DNA from: Brachypodium distachyon
Taxonomy: Eukaryota; Streptophyta; Magnoliopsida; Poales; Poaceae
DNA: 64,000 bases
Direction of reading: 5' to 3'
Assembly (NCBI RefSeq): GCF_000005505.3
Contig: NC_016131.3
Coordinates: forward strand, 59,257,355-59,321,354
This document shows positions 33,205 through 43,486 of the stretch, in pieces. Within the stretch, counting starts at the first letter, position 1. Every line of letters begins with the position of its first letter. The notes below the pieces were generated by a model. That model did not search any database. It saw only the letters and a list, made by a program, of their open reading frames with translations, and was not told the origin of the DNA. Position numbers and translations under genes: made by a program.

Positions 33205-34005
33205 ATCTCCCCCTTTTTGGTGAATGATGACAACACAGAGATTTGCATAAAGATAAGCAATAAACTAGATGCACGGAGGGATATAAAATATAGACGGGTT
33301 CCCCTAGGTGTATGCACCAAGTGAATTTGCTGTTGAAATGCAAAGTGCACATACAGTACGATCAACACTCCCCCTAGATTTTATAACCAACAACTCAATT
33401 GCAAAGGATTAGAGATATAGCAATAAGCTTTCCAATGAGTATATAGCTTCATTCATTCAAAGATTTAGAGCAATACCTCTAGATTTAGAGCAATACCTCA
33501 TAGAGGCATAACACATGTGAATGAACCTACAAGGATTTATCCATAACACAAAGCAATGCTTCCAAGAAGCATATAAGATTAGATAAATCCCAACAATTGA
33601 TTTTACCTTTTGCAATGAGTTCACATGAAGGAGCATATGCTACAAGGGCACAAACAAAAACTTCTCCACACATGATTAGTAAGACAAGATGTATATCAAA
33701 TAAATCATCAACCATAGCAAATAGGCATTAGTCATAATTCCATACGACTTCGATACGACTAGCTATTACAACCCATCACTCAAAAAAAGTTATCAAGTCT
33801 TACACAAACCAAATATGTTCCACACACATAAAACTAAAAGAGTTCACAAGCATAAAGCCAAAAGCAACAAAATAGCAAGCTTGTGACTACCAAACCCATG
33901 CAAATCCAAATCCAACGCTCATATTCTCCCTTAACTACACTCTCCCCCTTCGGCATCAAGACACCAAAAAGGGAGGAACGTCCCAAGAGAGAGAAGCAAA
34001 CATAA

Positions 34006-34968
34006 TCACTCGGAGTTGTCTTCTTCTTCTTCTTCTTCTTCTTGTTCCGCGTCGGAAGCGACATCCTCTTCTTCTTCACTAGCAGCCGGTAACTCATCTT
34101 CAACCGGTGAAGGAATGTGACCATCATCTCTATCCCAATCCCCATGGGTGGACCTCCATGTCACAAAATCTTCGTCTTCAGACACAGACGAAACCTCCTC
34201 GGCACCAAGTTTCTCCAATATGGCATTTTGCTTGCGAAGGATGCGACGATTGTCCTTGTAGTTCTTGTACACCTTCTGCTCAACTGACTTCTGCATGCAA
34301 AAGATTTTGCGAATCTTGGCCATCCATCCTTCCTTCTTGCGAGGGCGAGAAGTACTAGAGGTGGGAGCATAGTCGAAATCAGCAGGGTCATCCTCCTCCT
34401 CATCATCAGTGTCAACTGTACTGTCGAACCGTGGTGCAAGGTGATGTTTCTTCTTCAATTTCTTGATGCGGTGAGGCTTGAACTCCAAATCAGTCATAGC
34501 CCGGGATTTAGCAAGGATCAACTTCATAAAGTATGGAGCATAGGGAGGCACTCTCCTCGAGACAATCGCAAAGTTCAACTCATTCCAAATATAGTCCATC
34601 ACATCCAACTGTTCATCACCATGCTTTCTCAAATGGGATTGAATCATAAGATCCACCCCATAACCATGAATCTCATCAGAGTTGCCAGTCTTGCATGCAA
34701 TGGTCGCACGATAGATACGCTGCAAGATGTCATAAGTGGGCTTCAAATACTTTGTAGACCCTGGGACGGCCCTACCTTCCATGTAGAGTGGCTTCAAAAC
34801 CATCTTGTCCGCCGGTTTGTTGGCACCATGGACGCGAAAACCGGAGGGAGTGTAATGTCCAGCACCATCATACCCAAGGAGGGTAGCAAACTCTGCCCAT
34901 GTGGCACTCAATTGACACTCAAGGGTCATCCATGTCAATCTCCTCACATTTGCTTCTTCATTCTCTTC
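34006..34968 (-). CDS. Gag-like ORF of non-autonomous LTR element, 5'-truncated
   Basis: A stop-free frame of about 320 codons on the minus strand. It has an N-terminal folded-looking part (VRRLTWMTLE, SATWAEFATLLGY, FMKLILAKSRA), a basic stretch (HRIKKLKKKH), an acidic linker, a short helix with RILRKQNAILEKL, and an acidic C-terminus of nearly pure Glu/Asp encoded by a CTT repeat (34018-34050). The first 14 codons of the longest frame lie in the neighbouring LTR, so the true start is lost. It resembles gag-like proteins encoded by large non-autonomous grass LTR elements. I am not sure of the family. It lacks a zinc knuckle. Confidence 0.5.
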   Translation of the reverse strand, partial: EENEEANVRRLTWMTLECQLSATWAEFATLLGYDGAGHYTPSGFRVHGANKPADKMVLKPLYMEGRAVPGSTKYLKPTYDILQRIYRATIACKTGNSDEIHGYGVDLMIQSHLRKHGDEQLDVMDYIWNELNFAIVSRRVPPYAPYFMKLILAKSRAMTDLEFKPHRIKKLKKKHHLAPRFDSTVDTDDEEEDDPADFDYAPTSSTSRPRKKEGWMAKIRKIFCMQKSVEQKVYKNYKDNRRILRKQNAILEKLGAEEVSSVSEDEDFVTWRSTHGDWDRDDGHIPSPVEDELPAASEEEEDVASDAEQEEEEEEEDNSE

Positions 34969-37900
34969 TGTAACATCCCAAAATTTCAAACCTTTACATG
35001 AGCATTGCATTCATAAGCATCATGCCACAATTGCATATTTGAATTCAAATTTGAATCTCAAAAGGGCTTTGGAAAGATTTTCGTTTCATTTTAAACCCTA
35101 GGGTTTACACCCATTTGAGCTTTGGATCTTCAAACCATTAAGGTTCAAGTATAAAAGGGATTTATTTCATATATAAGCTATCCCATAATTTTTGGATAAT
35201 TATTTGGAGTTGAAAAAGTATTTTATTTAAATGGATATATAGCCCTAAAGGCATTTATAGGGCAAATGTATTTTTATATATTTTATTTTGAGAGGAAACT
35301 ACTTCCAAAATTTGTATCATGGTATAACATGATTTTACAAATTTTCTGGGATTTATTTGGACCAATTTGGAGTTCAAACTCAAAAGATATCAAAGAAATG
35401 AGAAAAACAGAAAAAGAAAAGGCCTAAAAGAAAAAAAAAAGGGTAAACGGACCGGCCCCGCCGAATTGGGGCGAAACCGGCCCAACTCCCTCGCGCGCGC
35501 GCCCGAGCCACTGACAGGTGGGGCTCACCTGTCGGGGTCGTCCCCTACCTCGGGCAAGCGCCCGAAATCGCGCCGCTGTCCCCGCGCGTGACCGCCGCGC
35601 GCCATCACCGGGATCCGCCCCTCTAGACTTTTCCAAACCAAGCCGAGCACGTCCTTATAAGCACCGCAGCCCCCTCCTCTTTTTCCCTCTGCTCCCCCTC
35701 GCTATCACGCCGCCAGGCTGCCCCGATTCCTCGCCGAAAAGCTCCGCCGCCGCCGCCGTTCACCGCGCCGTCCCGACCTCGCCGGTGAGCATTACCGCCC
35801 GAGCTCACAAATTTCTGGAGTGTCTTCCCCTTGCGCTTCGTTTGACGCGCGCCATCTTCACTCCCGTGCGCTGCAGCTCCCCGCCGACGACCGCCCGTGC
35901 CCGCGCCGCCGTCCGCCGTGCCGCGCTGCCCGCCCATCTCGTCCTAGGCGCCGACCCCGCCGTCCCCGAGCGCCGCCGACCGCGCCCCCGTCTCCGCCGT
36001 GCCGCGCCGCGCCTCCCCGTGTCCTCCCCGACGCCTGAGGTCCACCCGAACGCCGCCCGCCTCCGCGCCTGAGCCGCGCCGCCGCCGGTTTCCGTCGCCG
36101 GAACCCTAACCCCGCCGGTGAGCTTCCCCCCGATCGATCTCGTCCGTCCATCCATCTCCAACGGTGTAGATTAGATCGTCCTTATTCACTTAAACCGAAC
36201 CGGTACCAACGAATAGGAATGCGCCACGTGGACCCGAGTTATAAAATAAAAATGTAATTATTTCCCCGGGTTAATTTAAAGGCACTTTTGCAGATAGGCT
36301 CCTGTAACTTCAAATGATCATAACTTTAAATCTGTTTGGCCAAATTTAGCCATCCACACCTTTTTGGAATCCTTAGGAAGTGTAGAATCTTTTGGCACTG
36401 TCCAATTTCAAATTTTAATATTTGAATCACATTCAAATTACCGATTAGGGTTTTTATACCATTTAAATCATAACTAATTAACTAGAAGTCCTTTTTGAAT
36501 GAAACCAGTTCCCAAAATTTTGTTTTATTGTCCTCTGTCCAATGGGACAGATAAATAAATATTTTGAATTAAATTACTTTGCAGATGCAAATAAAACCTC
36601 ATTTTAGGATTTAAACCCTAGCTTTTGCTTTTGTTTAAAAACCCTAATCGCATGTGCTTAATTATCAATGCTTTGGATCAATAGATCACCCAAATAAAAC
36701 CAACCCACTCATGTCACATGATTTGCATCGCATCATGGCATACATATTCTTTTGTCATGTTTGTATTGTGTGTTTATGTGTGTGTATATGTTTGTTGATT
36801 GTATAGCATTCTCGGAGAGTGAACCTTGCGATTCTGACGAGTGTTTGAACTCCAACTACTATCAAGGCAAGTTCATTTTGATCATATCCTATTACTGTTT
36901 GTTTTTAAAATACTTATGCATTAGAGCTGTTTGTAGAAATGCATTGATAGGACTATTACTCGTACTTATGCTAACTATGCTTGACCTACTAGCTATAGGG
37001 TTACCTTTGCCATGAATCCTCCACCAATTGCCATCGTGATTAGAATTGCTTAGCCCTGCTATGTTAGTATATGTGGGAGGGAATCTCAATCAAATGAGAA
37101 TTGCTGTTGTGGAGTATTTTGGAAACTTGGTAAAAACAACCCTAATGAACCGTCCTGGGTGGACTGCTTTGAGTTTTCGGATGTCATGACGTTAGGTCCA
37201 TTTCTATGGGTCCCTCTGAGTCGAGTTCCTATGGATTCAGGAATGGATCGTCCATGGACGTCTCTTCCGTGGATTCGGAGAGCGCCTTCGTCACAATGTG
37301 GGATGCCACACGGGATAACCAGAGACTGGACTAGTTTCCTGTTTAGTAACTTCCAGTACAACCACATGGTAATATGGGCTCTGCCTGGATGGAGTAAGAA
37401 ATGTTTACCCAGATCCGAGGGATTGTACTGAGATAGTCGTGTAGGTGGGAGCGCGGGTCCCTCAGGTGGTTTGGGTGAACATGTTCTAAAAATTCTTGAA
37501 GTCGATGCTGTTGCTACTCCACCCGGAGGACAGCAAGGGATTAACACGTCGAATTCTTGTGGGTAAAGTGTACCACCTCTCGAGAGTGTCAAACTAAGTA
37601 CTTAGCCATGTCCCCGATTACGGACAATTATGAGCAACTAGATATTGGAGCTGTAAGGAAGGTCTCACTCATTCCAATTTTCTAATAAAATGAATGGTTT
37701 GAACTGGGTAGGAGCATTGATGGTTCTACTCAATGTGCCTAGGTTAATAGGAGCATGGGTGTTTCTACCCCGTGTCCAATAGAATTCAGAACTATTTGTC
37801 TAAAAATGATAAGATTTGAATAATGATGCTTTTATGCAAAATAGCCAAACCCCACTTAGCCAAACTATGCATGTACTTGGTAGGTCCTTTATAACTCTAG

Positions 37901-38305
37901 TGAGCTTGCCAATACATTCAAATGTATTGATCCCGTAGTGGCTGCAATTAACAATGCAGGTGGATCCGACGATGAGTGAGGTTCGTCGTTTTGTCATGGG
38001 TCATGTGCTTACATTCCAACATGCTCTCACCTTGGAGTAGTGTGGCGCTTATGTTCTACCCTTTTCCGCTGCAGTATTTTGAAACATTGTTTTTTGATGT
38101 TGAAACAGTACCGTTATTATGCTTGGTCCAGAGGTCATGCGAGGTTGTAAGTACTATTTAAATTCTGGATGATGCGATGTAATAAAGTACTTTTGACCTT
38201 TGTTTCTGTATACTTCATCATGAAACTGTGTGTGCTAGTGAGTCGATCCAGGGACTAGCACAGTAAGCACAGAGATCGAACCCTTGGAGAAGGGGGATCG
38301 CTTCA
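34969..38305 (+). mobile_element. Full Tekay-type gypsy LTR
   Basis: The LTR runs from TGTAACATCCC (34969) to GATCGCTTCA (38305), 3337 bp, colinear with 2311-5653. It has a TATA box (CCTTATAAGC, 35653-35662) about 690 bases in, and a GC-rich block at 35450-36110. The left flank is TCTTC (34964-34968); the right neighbour is a second, truncated LTR of the same family and orientation. No PBS follows. Confidence 0.85.
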
Positions 38306-40184
38306 TTTGACTAATATAAACCGAGCCAATTTACAGAAAGGCTTTGAATGCCATTTAATTCATATGTTTTGTTTAAAAAAATCCTTTTTACTTGAAACCA
38401 GTGCCCAAAAATTTTGTTTAATGTTCTCTGTTCGTTGGGACAGAGAAATAATTTTTTTGTTTTAATTAGTTGGTTGTTGCCAATAAAACCTTGTTTTATG
38501 TTTTTAATCTTTTGTTTTTGTAACTTGCAATTAACCTACTGTAATAAATCTTTATTGCTAATACTTTTGGACCAAAAATATAACCTTGTTATTTATCCAA
38601 ATAAAACCAACCAAATCATGCCACATGTTTTGCATTGCATCATGGCGTATTTTTCTTTTGCTTGTGTTGTATGTTTATGTATGCATTGTTTGCTTGTTTA
38701 TTTTTGTTTACTCGGAGAGCGATTGCGACGAGTGTTTGAACTCCAACTGCTATCAAGGCAAGTTCACTTTGATCATTATTCTATTATTGTTGTTTTTAAA
38801 TACCTACGCATTAGTGTTGCTTATTAGAATGCATTGATATGATTATTACTCGTACTTATGCTAGCTATGACTTGACCTATTAGTGATAGGATTACCTTTG
38901 TCATGAAATCCTCCACCAATAGCCATCGTGACTAGTTGTTGCTTAGCCATGCTATGTCTAGTATACATGGGAGGGAATCTCAATTACCATGAAACTGATA
39001 ATGTGGAACATTTTGGAAAACCTGGTAAAACCAACTTTAACGAATCATCTTGGGTGGGCGGCTTTGAGTTTTTGAGATGTTTTGCAACGTCAGGTCCATT
39101 TCTATGGATCCCTCTGAGTCGACTCCCCGTGGATTCGGGGAGGGATCGTCCATGGACGTCTCCTCGTGGATTCGGGAGTGCTTGCGTCGCAAATGTGGAA
39201 TGCCACCCGGGGTAACCAGAGACTGGACTAGTTTCCTGTTTAGTACCTTCCAGTACAACCACATGCTAATATGGGCTCTGGCTGGATGGAGTAAGAAATA
39301 TGAAGCCAGATCCGAGGGATTGTAATGAGGTAGCTGTGTAGGTGGGAGTGCGGGTCCCTCAGGTGGTTTGGGGGATTATGTTCTGAAAATTCTTGTAATC
39401 GATGCCGTTGCTACTCTACCCTGAGGACAGCAAGGGATTAGCACGTCGATTTCTTGTGGGGAATGTGTATAACCTCTCAAGAGTGCCAAACTAAGTACTT
39501 AGTCGTGTCCGCAGTTACGGACAATTTTGAGCAACTAGATTTGGGGCTGTAAGGAAGGTCTCACTCATTCTAATTTCTAAATAAAATGAATGGTTTGAAC
39601 TTGGGTTAGGAGCATCGATGTGTCTACTCGATGTCCTTAGATTAATAGGAGCATCGGTGTTTCTACCCGGTGTCCATTAGATAACATTATTGTAACTTTC
39701 AATTGTAGTAAGGTAAACTATGTTCTGCTACCACGCCAAAAAGCTTGAACCCCACCTTGCCATATACTGCATGTACATTGTTAGGTCTGTTATAACTTTC
39801 AGGTGAACTTGCCAATACATTCAATGTATTGACCACATAGTGGCTGCAATTAACAATACAGGTGAATCAGACGAAGAGTGAGGTTCGTCGTTGTTTGTCT
39901 GGGTCACGTGCTTACATTCCAACATGCTCTCTCCTTGGAGTAGTTGTGGTTCATTTGCTTCCACCTTTCCGCTGCCTAGTTCTGAAACACTATTTTTTTA
40001 TGCTGACCCAAGGGGTCATGCAAGGTTGTAAGTACTCTTAAATTCTGGATGAATGCAATGTAATAAAGTACTTTGACCTTTGTATCTCGATGTTTCATCT
40101 TGAAACTGTGTGTGCTAGTGAGTCGATCCAGGGACAAGCACTATAAGCACAGAAATCGAACCCTGTACGGGGGCGGTCGCTTCA
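38306..40184 (+). mobile_element. Truncated Tekay-type gypsy LTR, head to tail
   Basis: It starts inside the LTR (matching the part with GGGACAGAGAAATAA and CCAGTGCCCAAAA, about 1.45 kb into the family sequence) and ends TCGCTTCA at 40184. The first 1.45 kb, with the promoter and GC-rich block, is missing. The right flank TCTCT does not match TCTTC left of the first LTR well, so the pair has no clear common target duplication. Confidence 0.8.
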
Positions 40185-41027
40185 TCTCTCCCCACAGAGG
40201 GGGGGGGGGTAGTGCTCTATTTATAGGCCGCCCATGTCACACCGACATGTGGGCCGAGTACAAACGTCATCTTCCTTGAGCCTTGTCGGGCACGCGGCTT
40301 GGTTCTCTCCAGGTGGCACCGTAGGGGACAAGACAACTTTACTTTCCCTGGCACCCTGCAACAAGTACTGTCGACCTCTGCCGGCTCCCGTCAGAGATTC
40401 TCTTTCGGTGCTTCCTTTGCGCAATCGCCTGACAACGATACGTAAGCGGCGACTGCTTTTCCCGCAATAATGATGACGCTGATTTTCTTTGCGCAGCGTG
40501 GTCAGGATAAGACCGTTGAGGGATCTCGGCACGGGCCGAGATCTAGGGGCTCGTCCTTATCCTGCAAACTCAGAGGATAAGATAGTCATGCCAGCATATA
40601 CTCGGTATGCTGGCTTAGTGTTAACTTGGCTTTACGATGCCGGCATACTTGACCATGCCGGCTTGGCCTTCATCATCTCGGCTAGAGCGTGTCGTCATGA
40701 CCCTACCCAGGGTCATCCCCCTGACACTAGTCCCCGAAGCTGTTGCGGTCCGGCAGGGAAGAGTGTCAGGCCACGACAGTTTCCATAGACAAACCACCAA
40801 AGCCTACAAGGGTTTAGCTGAAGAGGATGCCGAGACAACCCCGAGTTTCGTTAGCCGAGATTGGGTTAACCCGACATACTGAGTCGGCCTAATCAGCCCT
40901 TGACCGAGATTCTTTTCTCCTCCATGGTCGACAGTAGGAAACTTCCTTCTGCCGAGATTGATGTCATCTGTTGCTTGTAGTCCGCGCTTCTCTTAAATAA
41001 TGGGAGGATAAGACTCAAGTTACTGCC
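40185..41027 (-). mobile_element. Minus-strand LTR piece with polypurine tract
   Basis: On the minus strand, AGCTTCGGGGACTAG (40741-40727) looks like a polypurine tract. It is followed by TGTCAGGGGGATGACC (from 40726), a plausible LTR start. A TATA box (GGCCTATAAATAGAG) lies near 40210-40224. The LTR is cut at 40185 by the neighbouring Tekay LTR, just after a run of 11 C on that strand. Bases 40742-41027 would be internal 3' sequence of this element; no ORF is recognisable. It is distinct from the Tat LTR at 41028. Confidence 0.55.
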
Positions 41028-42210
41028 TGTCGTAGCCCGGGGCGTAGACACCGGGGGTGAGCGGCACCCCCTTTTAGGTTTGGAAGAGGGCGTCGGGGAT
41101 CGCTCCAGCGATCGCCGGCGAAGCCAATGTCAAGCGTGAGGATGCACACAATCGTTTTTACCTAGGTTCGGGCCACCCTGAGGTGTAAAACCCTACGTCC
41201 TACTTCAGCGTTCTTATTAGCTAGTGAACAAGGGTTTACAGGTTGCAGGGGAGTTCTCGGACGTTCTCTCTTTTTCTGCTAAGAGCTACTTGCTATTTCT
41301 GGCCAAAACTAGTAAAAAAGAACCGAACCCCCCCCCCCCCCCCCGTTGGCCGGGGTCTTCCTTTTATACTCAAGGGGAATAACACAGGTGCCTCGGTGCA
41401 TGGGTGACAAGTGGCGAGCAAAGAACTAGGGCAGCTTGCCCTCGGTGTGCTGGCTTGCATGCATGATGAGTAGCCCTGCAGCCCTGCAGCTAGGGCGCTA
41501 CGTGCCTAGGATTCACACCGGGCCAGTCACTGTAGGCTGACTGGACGGGGAATCCCCTTTCTGTCGGAGCATTTAATGTTTGCTTGTGCTTCACTCCTCG
41601 CCTTGACGAGCCCTGCGCACAGGGAACCCGCCTAGCGGCCACGTGGCGTCGTTGTCCTGCCCGCTTGGTCCCGCTCCTGTAACGGGTGCCTGCACCCGGG
41701 AACGCCCTTCCCAGCGAGTGACCTCCCCGGGAAGCGCCCAGGCGAGAATTCTCTCGCTGCCCTCCATGGCAACCCCCGCATCCCGGCTAGCCCTGCCGGG
41801 CTGGTGACTTGCCGGGCAGCTTGTGCGGTGCTGCCCGAGGTGCGATCCTTCCGGGGAGCAAGTGAGGTGGCCCACGCGTCATGTGGCGGTGGTACCCCGG
41901 GTGCCACTGGTGCGACAGTAGCCCCCGAGCGTGGGCCGGCAACGCCTGTTCCCGGGTGAAATCTTCCCTGGTCGGTTGTCGGGCTACGCCCTTAACCGAC
42001 GCGTGGGTCTCGAGCCATTTCGGGTCCCTATCTATGCGCTGCTCCAGGGACTCTGCCGTTATGGGCAGAGTAGTGGACGCGAGATTTCCGTCCTAACCTC
42101 CCCCTTTAACACGGGTGGTTAAGGCCACGCCCTGCACTACCCTCTTGAAGCGTAGTTATCCCCAGCGCACCCGTAGGGTGCGGATGTGACCGTTGCTTAG
42201 CGCCGGGGTG

Positions 42211-42217
42211 TTATAAG
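42211..42217 (+). promoter_or_regulatory. TATA box of the antisense gene in Tat copy B
   Basis: TTATAAG stands about 110 bases before the ATG at 42325, a normal distance for a plant core promoter. It lies in the internal 3' region of the minus-strand Tat element and points away from the LTR, so it would drive the antisense gene. Confidence 0.4.
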
Positions 42218-42324
42218 ACCCCACCGCTGCGCTGAGGAGCAAACACTTAGCCCCCCAGCCCTTCCTCCTCATCCCCAAGCTTCCTTGCGCACCTGAATCC
42301 TACTAGCTTCCGCCCACGTTCCCC

Positions 42325-42663
42325 ATGGCGCCCACCGCTCCCAGGAAAGGGAAAGGCTCCAAGAGTTCCGCGGCCGGTGCCCGTGGCACCCAGGGTACCA
42401 CCGCTGCACGACGCGCGGGCCCCATTCTCGGGTTCCCGGGAAGGTCTCATCCCGGAGAGCGTCTACGAGCTCCCCAGCAAGCTACCAGCCCGAAAGGGGC
42501 TAGCGGGGCTTCGGGGAATATTCCCGCCTGGGCACCTCTCGGGAAGCTGCTTCCCGGGAGGGGGTTCCCAGGTACGTGGGGCCCGGGTGCTTCCTGGGGT
42601 CGACTTGATGGGACTGGGGGTTCCCGGGCGCATGCCCCCGCCTCGGACGCGGGGCCCAGTGGA
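42325..42663 (+). pseudogene. 5' end of the antisense gene, Tat copy B
   Basis: The ATG at 42325 opens with a Lys/Arg-rich start (MAPTAPRKGKGSKSS). The +2 frame over 42377-42757 reads as a more folded-looking sequence (PESVYELPSKLPARKGL, GARVLPGVDLMGLGVP), so a frameshift near 42380 is likely. It is antisense to its own element, as in copies A and C, and supplies the N-terminus that those two lack. A resemblance to the grass 'putative gypsy type transposon' domain (Pfam Transposase_28) is possible but unproven. Confidence 0.45.
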
Positions 42664-42789
42664 TAGCACCACGCGTGCGCGTGGCGGGCGCGGGACGCGC
42701 GGTCCCACCAAGGCAAGGAGCAAGGCGCGCGGCTCAGTAAACGAGCCGACCGACAGGTAGTTACCCGTCTGATCCAAGGAACAGTGGTT

Positions 42790-43376
42790 GTCTAATCCTG
42801 CCCTAGGGTCTTAGGCCCCTAGCAGCGGAGGTGGCACCCATGCACGCCACCAGCTAACGGGGGGGAGTTGCATGCCTCCCCGTTGGACACTTGTAGCTCA
42901 TGCACCGTGGCACATGTGGCATCCCCTTGTGTATAAAAGGAGGACCCATGCCGCGGTCAAGGGGGTTGGTCAATTGGACAGTTGTTCAGTTCCACAAGTT
43001 CCCTTAGCTGGCTCACTAGATCAGGGATCAGTTGGTTCCAGTAGACAGCCAACAGAGAGCAGTAGAGAGTACTTAAACATTGAGAGGAAGCCCGGGAACC
43101 TGCCCGACAACTTGTAAACATTTGTTCCATAATCAATACCAGCTCAGACAGGCAGGACGTAGGGTTTTACACCTCCGGGTGGCCCGAACATGGGTAAAAA
43201 ACGTGCGTGCACCTGTTCTTGGACCAGCACGCACCCTTAGCACTTCGTCTCACCGGCCCCGTAGGGCCTCATCGGCTATGCCGGCGATCACCGGGTCTCC
43301 GCCCCAGACGCCCCTACCGAACCTAAAAGGGGGACGTGGCCGCACGCCCCCGGTGTCGGAGCACCGAGCGACGACA
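42790..43376 (+). repeat. 5' LTR of Tat copy C (downstream part)
   Basis: It ends CGAGCGACGACA at 43376, directly before the PBS. The last ~450 bases are an inverted, diverged copy of the LTR of Tat copy B (ACGTAGGGTTTTACACCTC, TAAAAGGGGG and ACACCGGGGG blocks). TATAAAA lies at 42932-42938. The upstream limit is uncertain: the sequence merges with copy B remnants, and 42790 (TGTCTAATCC nearby) is only a guess. Confidence 0.6.
42932..42938 (+). promoter_or_regulatory. TATA box of the Tat copy C LTR
   Basis: GTGTATAAAAGGAGGACC lies in the same context (CATGCACCG before, GACC after) as the minus-strand TATA box of copy B. This would be the promoter of the genomic RNA. Confidence 0.65.
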
Positions 43377-43377
43377 T

Positions 43378-43397
43378 TGGGCGCGCCAGGTAGGGGG
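43378..43397 (+). other. Primer-binding site of Tat copy C
   Basis: TGGGCGCGCCAGGTAGGGGG starts two bases after the LTR end. Apart from one extra G it is complementary to the 3' end expected for a plant tRNA-Arg (CCTACCTGGCGCGCCA), the primer known for RIRE2-like Tat elements. Confidence 0.6.
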
Positions 43398-43486
43398 CGC
43401 GGGAGTGAGCGACGCCGGAGATCGCCGGCAGCAGAAGTTTCCATCGGTGTCGGCTTCGCTCTTCTTCGCCGACGAGCCTAGTCACC

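Larger units (their letters stand above)
31932..34968 (-). mobile_element. Non-autonomous LTR element, minus strand, 5'-truncated
   Basis: Minus-strand order: gag-like ORF (34968-34006), about 800 bases of non-coding DNA, a polypurine tract (AAAAAGGGGGAGAT, 33218-33205), then a 3' LTR of 1273 bp (33204-31932). The LTR has the inverted ends TGAAAG...CTTTCA. No protease, RT or integrase is seen. The 5' part was lost where a Tekay LTR starts at 34969. The LTR end with its CACC(C)n-CTCTAG block is shared with the remnant at 15500-15965. The superfamily is uncertain. Confidence 0.65.
41028..42780 (-). mobile_element. Tat element copy B, 3' end only, minus strand
   Basis: A 3' LTR at 41917-41028 (890 bp) has ends TGTCG...CGACA and a minus-strand TATA box (GAGTATAAAAGG, 41373-41362). 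Directly before it on that strand is the polypurine tract GCTCGGGGGCTAC (41930-41918), typical of Tat elements. From about 41930 to 42780 is internal 3' sequence, including the start of the antisense gene (42325 onward). The rest of the element is missing: a + strand Tat LTR follows. A run of 17 C lies at 41328-41344. Confidence 0.65.

Noticed and set aside
34018..34050. CTT microsatellite
   Set aside because: It encodes the acidic tail of the gag-like ORF and is already covered there.
41328..41344. Run of 17 C
   Set aside because: A homopolymer within the Tat copy B LTR; its length is probably unstable or a sequencing artefact, not a feature with a known role.
41028..43376. A single 2.35-kb LTR with TGTCG...CGACA ends
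   Set aside because: First reading. The interior has a second LTR start (41917) with a polypurine tract, an antisense ATG and two opposed TATA boxes, so these are two LTRs in inverted orientation.
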